Part shown: piece by piece, positions 55,721 to 64,000 of the stretch
Layout of the letters: every line of letters starts with the position of its first letter
Numbering within the stretch: the first letter of the stretch is position 1
Source: Macrolepiota albuminosa
Taxonomy: Eukaryota > Basidiomycota > Agaricomycetes > Agaricales > Agaricaceae
Assembly (NCBI GenBank): GCA_027475525.1
Contig: JAMWFC010000028.1
Location: 298,831 to 362,830 of the forward strand
Length of the DNA stretch: 64,000 nucleotides
Direction: 5' to 3'
Translations under genes and position numbers: made by a program
Notes under the pieces: model-generated
What the model saw: only the letters and a program-made list of their open reading frames with translations
The model's database searches: none
What the model was told of the DNA's origin: nothing

Positions 55721-57644
55721 CGTCTGCCTCTAACACAAGGCAGGCAATAATAAAAGAAGGCTCCCAGAAACTATAAAAACCCTATCAATAGCTGCTGAAA
55801 ACTGTAAGCAGGCGTCGAAAACTGTAGACGTGGGAGCCTGACCTTGAAAAAGATCCACAACGTGTGACAACAACGAGCAGCGCGTAGCAGTGAGGTAGCA
55901 GCAAGGGGATAGCCAACAGGTGGCGGTGCTCGGCTGGGGCAAGATCTAAAAGATCAAGCTCCCATCAGATCCGGCATCATCCATCAAATGTTATCTCCGA
56001 AGTGACAACTCACTAGCAATCTTGTACTCAGCTTTGCCCCAATCCCTCGATACGACCCATCACAGTGGCGCGACTACAATAGGGTTATTGGTGCCAGGCA
56101 AAGGACAGAGAGAAGAAAAGGAGAAGAAAAGAATGAAAAGAAGCGGTGAGCTGAGGAGAAACGACGGACCAACCTTTAGCCACAACGCCAAGCACCGGGC
56201 ACACAGGTAACCGTGCCCAGGCTCGGTGACTTGCTACTCCAAGTATCCGGGCTCACAAATAACGCAACGCCAAATGCAACACAGTAAAAGATACTGTGGT
56301 CCGTACACGAAGGGAAAGGGTATAAAGAGAGGACGGAAATGAGGGAGTCGGGCAAGCAACTCACTTGCCACGGCTCGGAGTCCCCAGGGAGTGGACATCT
56401 TAGGCCAACGAGCACTTTAGTTGACTTCGGGTTTTAGTTTCTAATACTATTTGTACCCACATTTGCAAGTGTGAACTTTTATTAAGTTTTACATTTCAAC
56501 TAAAAACAATCAAAATTATACTATTATTACAACGTGTGCATGCATGTAACCAAAACCCCCAGAACTTCGTGAACTGAGGTTTTTATATTTTAAATCTAAG
56601 TTTTGTTCAATTTCACTTGGACAACTTAAAATAAAATAAAAACTTTCATTTTGCATCAATGATTGCTAGGCACACTATAGACTTACAATGACAAATGGAG
56701 GATCTTGAGTGCTTACACAAGATAGTTTAGTGACAGGCTGCACTGCGATTCAAAAGCAAGCATAGCACTACAATTTGAGATTACAACTTTGCAGCTGGAG
56801 TGCTAGTACTAATGTGCAGCTCAAAAATCAGAGTTACCCATAACAAAAAGATATGACCTCAGTATCTAGGACCCCTCATTGTAGTTTTCCACAATAGGGG
56901 AGGCACCTACGTACTCTGCAAGTTGGACAGCTCAGTTTTGCATCAACCAGTAGCAGTGTTCTGACTCATTCCGTACTTAACATGTGAACACATTTCATTA
57001 CCTTTGGCAGCACTGGACATTGATATGGCCAAACTTTGAGAGCTTGAAAAGACTGAGTTGGTGGATGATAACAAGACCACCCTGGATAACAATAACAAGC
57101 AATAAGCAAAGACAAAGGCTAGGGCGCTAGCCATTAGCACCCCTTATTCAGACTTAAGCCAGCACTCATAAAAGAATAAATTAAATAAGTATCCCTAGAC
57201 AAGTACAGGTGAAACTAAAAACAGACTATGGCTATGGCTAGACAGGTAGCAATGCTAGGTGTTACAACAAGGCCCTCCAATATGTTGCTTGGGGTGCCTA
57301 TACTTGGAGGGATGGTGAGGCATCTTGGAAGAAGGAGGCACCGAAGGAGCACCTGGAGGTGGTACAGGTGGCACATCTGAAGAAGGACCCAGAGGAAAAG
57401 CGGAGTAATCAGAGGGAGGTAATGAGGAAGAAGAGGGTGTATCCTCACCAGAGTGAGGATCTAGTGATGTGAAAGGGAAGGCAATGCATTCAAACATGGC
57501 TCTCCAGATGGCAGTGGTAATGAGGGCAGATAGGGGACACTATGAGAGCCCCTTTGGGGCAACCCTGCATTAATGATCTGGAGGAGGTGAAAAGGAGATA
57601 GGGACTAACCAAGCTTCTGGTCTTGCAAAGAAGGCACCTCATTG
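55721..57644. other. Non-coding stretch with LTR-like sequence
   Basis: 55740-56430 has LTR-like character: a TATA-like GGGTATAAAGAGAGG near 56317 and G/C-balanced sequence. I cannot find boundaries or a second copy. 56440-56720 is AT-rich with no gene. A short Pro/Ser-rich minus-strand frame (57255-57497, PPVPPPGAPSVPPSS) may be a Gag-like remnant. Confidence 0.4.
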
Positions 57645-57757
57645 TAAGGGGACCACATCACTATATATAGAGCCAGTTACCATGTCCAACAGCTTGGACA
57701 TTGCACCCTTTTGGGCCAGTTGGTAGAGTGCTTGGACTGGCAAGCGTTCCTCTCACA
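57645..57757 (+). repeat. Direct repeat with tRNA-like head, copy 1
   Basis: 113 bp starting TAAGGGGACCACATC. Contains CTATATATAG, then GGGCCAGTTGGTAGAGTGC, a good box A. Downstream GAGTTCAATTC (57785-57795) resembles box B, so a tRNA-derived SINE is likely. CTTGGAC and GTCCAAG form a hairpin between the boxes. Confidence 0.55.
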
Positions 57758-58032
57758 GAATGTCCAAGCTGCAAGCAAAGTCATGAGTTCAATTCTTCTA
57801 AGATGCACTTTATTTGGGGTCATGTGATTAGAGGTTGCTGGCCTAATTATGTGATAGTACCTTTGATACTGTGCATTGCAGGAGATACTTAACTATGGCT
57901 TATAGGAAATGCCTGGGGGGTAACTATATAATGGTGTAGTCTTTTCTCTAGTCCAGCTCTCCAATTCTTACAGATGTGTGACCCCCCTGCTGAAGGTAGC
58001 CAGGTCATCCACCTCTAGAAAAGGGGCTGATA

Positions 58033-58145
58033 TAAGGGGACCACTTCACTATATATAAAGCCAGTCACCATGTCCAACAGCTTGGACATTGCACCCTTTT
58101 GGGCCAGTTGGTAGAGTGCTTGGACTGGCAAGTGTTCCTCTCACA
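58033..58145 (+). repeat. Direct repeat with tRNA-like head, copy 2
   Basis: Same 113 bp as copy 1, 388 bp downstream, with four or five differences. The sequence diverges right after CTCTCACA, so box B is missing here. Confidence 0.55.
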
Positions 58146-58211
58146 CTCATGCATGCAGCAGTACCAGTAATGGGAGGCTACAGGATGCATGAGCCTTACT
58201 CAAACTACATG

Positions 58212-59379
58212 CTAACAGGGACTTACTGTGCCCAGGCATTTGTCCATTGCAATTATCCACTCCTTGGATGCAGCCAGAAGCATTTGGTAGCAATGAACAA
58301 ATGTAATTACATCACCATTCTCATTGGGAAAACCTACAATAGGCATTTGAGAAAAGAATAACTCAAAATGATCTAGTATCATGGGCTGATAAAGAATTTT
58401 GGGCTCATCAATGAGAATAAAAGGTACTGGCATGGCATACTGCTGACAGTTCACAGTAGCCAGATTCCATAAATATACCCCTAGCTACTTGCAGTGTCAA
58501 AGGGACTTAGGAATTCTAACATGTGCACAATCATCATGAGGGAGGGCAACATCACCAATGCATTTCATATTCTACGATATGGAAATCAAATATCTAAAAT
58601 CTGTCAGTTTGGTGGTACCACAAAGAAGATAGAGTTGCCTCACATAAGCAACATGGGAGACAGACATGCATCAAGGACCAGGCAAAGGAAGAGGTCTGCA
58701 AGGAGGCCTCCATCCTTTGAGAGGACCACAAAAAAGGCAACCACCACTAGACAAGTAGGGAGTCTAGCAGAATGACATGGTTAGCTAAGAAGGGAGGAAA
58801 AAGGTAATGAAGTGACAAACTAGAACGTGGATCTCTTCTAGCAGCAGCTCAAGATGCTCTGTTGTCCTTTTGGTCAAGATTTGCTTTATTTGGTGACTAT
58901 TAGAAGAGAAGGTGGGCAAAAAAAGACAATAACACACCTGAAAAATATGACTCCAGTTCTTCTCCATATCAAAAAGGGTCAAAGGTGCCTCATTGTTCCA
59001 AATCTCACAAGCTGTGCACAGCACCTGACAGTGATGACCTAATTCAACAACTCTGTTGGACAGTCCTGGCATGCTGCCAGCTGAATAGTAGTGAAAGAAA
59101 GAGGTAGCAAATTTCAGAAAGGTTGGGGGATCAATCATGATATGAACTCAATCACAGCAAGGGGTCCACACCATGCTGGTTGGACTCTTCATTGCAAAGA
59201 CTGATGAGATTCAGTTGATGCATAGGCAATTTATAGGACATGGGCAGAGTTTCAGCTAGCAACAGCATGGGAGGACACTTTTCAAGGGACTTGGACCCTG
59301 ATAAGAGCACAAACCAATTGGATATGCTTGACTCATTTTTGACCGTGCAAAGAGGAAGTTGACATTCGAGATCTAGCAC
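58212..59379 (-). pseudogene. Unrecognised decayed minus-strand ORFs
   Basis: Three stretches with protein-like composition in one direction: 59152-59379, 58785-59138 (MIDPPTFLKFATSFFHYYSAG, VELGHHCQVLCTACEIWNN) and 58212-58454 (PVPFILIDEPKILYQPMILD, MPIVGFPNENGDVITFVHCY). Stops separate them. I cannot name the family. They run in the same direction as the Cys-rich relic at 59.6-61.3 kb and may be downstream parts of the same element. Confidence 0.35.
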
Positions 59380-59639
59380 TTATACTCACCATCACCAAAT
59401 AGCCACAAGTGATCAGTGGCACTCTATTTCTTATAAATTAAACTTCTTGCATGAATCTACTTATTATTTACAGACAATATCCATTTCTTTCTAGGCTGGC
59501 ACAGTATTGGCTATTGGGCTGCACTGGCAAAGAGGCTTTTGTACTATAATGATCTACTGAGTGTTTCCCCTTTTTCTTACTTTATTTATCTTTTGATTAC
59601 TTAAAAACTGATGATATTAGAATGAAGAGGAGGGAGCGT

Positions 59640-61260
59640 TTATTTTTAGTACAAGCTACATCAAGTTACATATCAAAAATTTGACAAAGTCTACAAAGTT
59701 CAAATCACTATGGGCCCACGACTATGCATCATACTCAAAAAGTGCAGGATCATTCAAAGGAAGCAAGTCCCCATTCTGAATGGCATTACTTGCTTGCCAT
59801 TCAAGCACATTAGTAATGTTGTCATGAAGCTCAAGCAGGAGGAGCTCACGGCATGCTAAAGTTGAAACACAAGGATGCAGGTTGGCAAGTTCACAACCAA
59901 TGATGTTGGTCGCATTCTCAATGTGGCAAAGTTGCTAGCAAAGATCTGCAGAATGACAGAGGGGAGTAACAAAATAGGAGAATTTATTCCTGAGCCAAGA
60001 GAAGGCGTCACTGGAAACATGCATAGCAGAAGGGGGTGTCCAGAAGGGATCAAACTTAGCAAGAGTTAGAAAAAGAGGAGAAGAAACCAATAGGAATAGG
60101 CATACTCAAACAGTTACAGGAGCATGGGGTATCCATTTATGATGCTTGTTGCCAGGGAACATGGCTCTAGTGGAGGATAGGAGGATGCCATAAGAAGGCA
60201 GATATCAGTGCTCATCCTGGGCCACCAGGGTTCCCTTGGACTCTGGCATAGTGGAAGATTCATGGGTGCTGGGAAAAGAGGAAAGGCTGCAAGGAGGAGT
60301 GACAGAGGGAGTGAGGAGAAGGACAACAGGCAAGTTACTAGCTACAGCTGGCTTAGGAATAGAGGTAGCGCTGGCAACAGACATGACAACATCCTCAGCA
60401 GGGGAAATCTCTGCAACAATGGGCAAAGGAGAAGTGGGAGACCTAGCAAGATTGGTCAGAAAGGGAAGAAAGAAGTGGACTAGGGGGCCATGCATAGATT
60501 ACTACTGGGGCCACTCTGATGAGAGTTAGTGGCAATAGAGGGAGTGAGACAAAGAAGATGAGCCATTACAAACTAATACTGCATGCTTGTAGTTCTTTTG
60601 CATGATGGCATTCTTCTTCCAAATACAAATCCCATTGAAGGCACAACCCTGTTTTAACACATTGCAGTGGTAGCAAGAAAGAGAGGCGGTAGAAAACCAA
60701 CAGCCATCAGGATCGTTCTTAAACCAACACTTGTCACACTGGAAAAGAAGTTAGAGGCATCCCCAACTTCTTAAGGACAAACAAATACTTACCGTACCAA
60801 TGTTAGCCCACACTAAAGGCTAGTGATCTCAAAAGAAACACTTACAACATATAAAGGGCAATGTGAGCAGGGAGATTGACCTGGAAAGTAAAGTCAATAA
60901 AGAATTAGAAGCAGAAAACTGAAGATGCATGATATGCTTGGGAGGGCTAGCACAAGCAAGGGGTGCTCATTCAATAACAATGGCAAAGTTACATGGGAGA
61001 GGGTGAGAAGTAGTATGAGTTGGTCTGGGCTGGGGCTCACTGAAAGTAACAGCAATCTATTTGATGGCTGAATGAGGAGGCACAGTACAAGTAGGAGATG
61101 CAGCACTATAAAAAGGACTGCCAAGAATGGGAGGAGCCTGATCAGAAGTAGAGGAGGAAGGAGCAGTATGAGCCGATAGAGCACTGGAGAGACTGGCAAT
61201 GGTAGGTGACATAGCGGCTGACACCCCAAGGTCAATATCATTAACGTGGAGAGGAGAGAC
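59640..61260 (-). pseudogene. Decayed Gag-like gene with Cys motif
   Basis: Near 60560-60740 the minus strand reads QCDKCWFKNDPDGCWFSTAS, LSCYHCNVLKQGCAFNGIC: paired C-x2-C motifs typical of a repetitive mushroom Gag-like family. Downstream a Ser/Pro/Thr-rich linker (60205-60495) and, near 59.7-59.85 kb, LHDNITNVLEWQASNAIQNG, DLLPLNDPALFEYDA and a TAG. Upstream to 61241 the frame is Leu/Pro-rich and degenerate. Many stops; a relic. The family link is a recollection of motif shape, not a search. Confidence 0.4.
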
Positions 61261-62716
61261 TTACTTTGCCAACCTTGGTGCTAGCCAACAATGCATTGAT
61301 CTTATTGGATAATGAGGGAGCCTAGTATAGGCACTGAACCTTAGTACTATAAAATCAAAATCAAAATCACAAACTTACAAACAAGTCTATGAACGGGTGC
61401 AACTAATCAGCACCTTCATATTTGCAGTACCAGGCCATGCACCACTCACAACCCTTGATGCCACATGCCCGGGAACTGTCAGAGCCATTGACCACCAACC
61501 ACCACTAATAGAGCTGCATTATGCCAGGGATGGTTTGTGGTGCATCACAAATAAGAAGCTTTAGCCAGGAAATTGTGGAGGGCAGAGGCATCAAAACTAG
61601 ACATGCTGAAAAGATGGGACAAAAGCACAAGGAGGATAAGGACTTGAAACAACTTTTAAAAGGTGCTGGTGGCATTATATAAACCATAGCACAGTCAAAT
61701 TAATGATGGTGTTTGACTGAGGACAGTCAATTTTTCAGTTGGGAGGAAATGATAGGCTTCTACTCAGACTGAGTGCATCAAGAGTTGGCTGACACTTGAT
61801 ATATGAGAGACTCTAGCAACCAGATTGGATACAGAACAGCTTTGGCTTGGGTGTTTTATTGCAGGTCTTACCCATTTACCTTAATCACTATTTATCAGCC
61901 TTTCAGCACCCTCTATTCATCAACTTCAAGGATTTGGGAGGCTTAGGACATATAGCGCTAGCACAATGACAGAAGGTGGCCTCTGACAAAACTCCAATCA
62001 TTTTCAAAAGGGGTCAGCATTAGGCACTGCCATTTGATGAGGCACCTCAATCAGAAGTCTAAAAGAATCAATAACAATGGCACAGGATATACTCAAACCT
62101 GACATCTGGACTTGTCAGGAATTGATACATTGCATAGTACTGGCATTAGTGCTCATGGCATCTGTCAAGGATTTTCTGACCATACCCCAGAGTAGCCTGG
62201 CCAATCAGAATTATATTGAGGGTAAGCAGACCTGTATAATTCTAAGTCAATTTAAAGTCGCTATTGGTCATTGTAGATTATAATGCCATTGGTCACCATC
62301 ATCCATGTGCTGCAGGTTGCTGTTGACAGGTCACCATTAGAGAAAACCACAAGGAGAAGCACTAAGTGGTAGTGCTGCAAATAGACTTATCTTGGAAAAT
62401 ACAGTAGCACAAAGTATAAAAGATAGCTACTTCACATGTACATAACAATGAATTGTAACTCTTTGAGCATCCAAGTTACACCTAGCATTTAAATTGCACT
62501 AGCTTAACCTAACGTTGTCACTAAGTTGGGTGCTAGCCTTGTTATCTCATCTTTGTTGTTTACAGTGCCACCTACAGGCACATTATGCTGCTCTATTTGT
62601 CTTTCTCTTGATATCTTTGCTTAAACTATGATGCTTACAGTTTGTTAAGTAGCATCTGAGGTGCTATTATCTAGTGCATGATTCTATCACTTTTGCTCAA
62701 GCACACCAGGACTCTG
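61261..62716. other. Decayed stretch, no gene resolved
   Basis: Minus-strand shreds such as CGIKGCEWCMAWYCKYEG near 61440 suggest more mobile-element coding DNA, but I cannot assemble a gene. It probably includes the C-terminal end of the Helitron helicase in unreadable form. Confidence 0.35.
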
Positions 62717-64000
62717 TCAGGACTCCTCACAACTATGCATGCCAGATGCTGGAGACAGAGTTGTACTGCATGTACATCCAGCGCACACAACCACAGTTGG
62801 CACCATCACTGTCATGGAACTAAAACCTTCCTGCTTGTTGGTGATATATAATTGTATAGCCATATTATTCTTGATTATAACAGGCAAGCCTACATACAAC
62901 AACAGCTTTCCCACAACTTAAATACCACAAAATGATGGGGGCTGGTCCCACGATGCATGCTGTATAGTTGGAGTAAATCTCATGGTTTTTTAGAGCACAT
63001 GTAGTTAGATGAATGGTTTTTTGTTTTATTGTCATCTCTGGATGATAGACTATCTTTGCTGTAGAAATGCACTAGTTTCTGACAGCTCTTGCTTGCAAAT
63101 CAAGTACTTTCTATAATGTTAATAGCGTCTTTGTCCACATTCTGTGCAGTAATTATAGAAACATTTCTGAACTGTTTGTCAGATATAGATGGGCAGCTAT
63201 TAGAGATACCCAGTAGTCTTCTTCTGAGAAACTTCACGTCTTTTTTGGTGCATGCTCTATATCTTATGTTTTTGACCATGGTATGCAAAGCTATGTCCTC
63301 TGTAGACTGAGTTTTCTGCCTCACGTTTTTATGCAATATGATGACAGTTGTTACCTGATGTCATATAGCCTTGCCTATGGCAGATTCCTGATTCTTCAAC
63401 TTTTTGGTATTTAAACCTACAGTTCTACTCTATAACGCTAATCCTTCATGCCTAGCAACAGGAGATAACTAAGCAAAATCATCTGCAAATACTATGTTCA
63501 TACTCCCAAAAGAGATATCTAGTCTACCAGATAGCTGAGCTAGTCTTGCAAAAATCTTTGACAAGTCTTGATACAATAATATAGATATTTTGTCAAAAAA
63601 CATGTGATTGGCATTTAGTAGACAAGTTTTAATTTGAGCAAGTTGTTTCTTTGATACACCAACCATGTCATTAACGCCAAACATCAAATAATATGTTGAG
63701 CCATCTATAAGCAATGCAGCAGTGCTAGTAGGTGCAACCATAGCCAAACAATATGCCTCTTCTCTAGCTTCAAATTACTTGATGAGGGTTCAGAGCACCT
63801 GGGTTTTTCCAATGCCCCCCATTCTTCTCATATACAATTTAAGTTGCTCAGACATATACAACGTTGCATGATTAGCCACAATGCAGAACACTCTCAGCTG
63901 GTCTTTGTTCAACCCATAGTCTGAAGATATAATAGCAATAGTAGGTTTCCATTTATTGTCTACATATATTTTCTGAAGATATGTCCAATCTACTACGTTG
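62717..64000 (-). pseudogene. Pif1-like helicase of a Helitron, cut by the window edge
   Basis: From 64000 down: NKDQLRVFCIVANHATLYMS, the Walker A region RRMGGIGKTQVL, then a TGA where Arg is expected, APTSTAALLIDGSTYY, a Walker B-like MFFDKIS (Asp-Lys instead of Asp-Glu), ARLAQLSGRLDISFG, NIVFADDFA followed by TAG where the family has Gln, later QKTQSTEDIALHTMV and, near 62900, GKLLLYVGLPVIIKNNMA and LYITNKQEG. This is the order of the helicase domain of Helitron Rep-Hel proteins, which unwind DNA during rolling-circle transposition. Frames are broken; non-functional. The Rep part should lie beyond the right edge. Confidence 0.8.

Noticed and set aside
60894..61241. Leu-rich ORF suggesting a membrane protein
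   Set aside because: The hydrophobic run comes from degenerate Leu/Pro-rich codons in a decayed region; no start, partner exon or repeat of the pattern supports a real membrane protein.

Overview
The window looks like an Agaricomycete (mushroom-forming Basidiomycota) chromosome segment rich in transposons. Its genes are cut by many 44-60 nt GT-AG introns. The recognisable families are ones that are expanded in Agaricomycetes: a FunK1-type protein kinase, a JmjC-type protein, an RTC4-like protein, a WD40 family with a C-terminal membrane segment, KDZ and Tnp2 transposases, and several repetitive families of unknown function. I see no rRNA gene, no canonical tRNA gene and no CRISPR array. All functional names come from motif recognition by eye; no search was run.

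Layout. 0-6.3 kb: an intact six-exon RING-finger gene, a decayed scrap of the spliceosomal GTPase Snu114, and a Tnp2 (CACTA-type) transposase gene. 6.6-10.9 kb: a WD40 pseudogene, then a small gene split by two solo LTRs of different families. 11-14.8 kb: a hairpin repeat, the RTC4-like gene, a Ty1/copia 3' end and an Rna14/CstF-77-like scrap. 15.4-19.6 kb: a large JmjC-type gene, partly decayed upstream. 20.2-30.8 kb: a FunK1 kinase gene split by a GC-rich solo LTR, which itself carries a 6.6 kb Ty3/gypsy chromovirus with identical-looking 518 bp LTRs. 31.3-41.1 kb: a conserved hypothetical gene with two tandem nonsense codons and two coiled-coil genes. 41.3-49.7 kb: a KDZ transposase pseudogene broken by a solo LTR, with two linked genes. 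49.9-64 kb: mostly relics, namely tRNA-like elements, a second solo LTR in inverted orientation, Tc1/mariner, viroplasmin-like, Ty3 pol, a gag-like gene and a Pif1-like Helitron helicase running off the right edge.

Two signals cross the whole window. First, at least 15 loci carry a direct duplication whose period is exactly 77 bp, whatever the local sequence (LTRs, exons, introns). This fits uncollapsed k-mer overlaps from a de Bruijn assembly better than biology, and it breaks several reading frames artificially. Second, real decay is dominated by C-to-T type nonsense changes (CGA to TGA, CAA or CAG to TAA or TAG, TGG to TAG or TGA), as expected from cytosine methylation or a RIP-like process.

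The best biology is the stratigraphy. Four LTR insertions can be removed on paper with their target duplications, and each time an open reading frame is restored. The young chromovirus also appears to prime reverse transcription from its own transcript (Tf1/sushi style).
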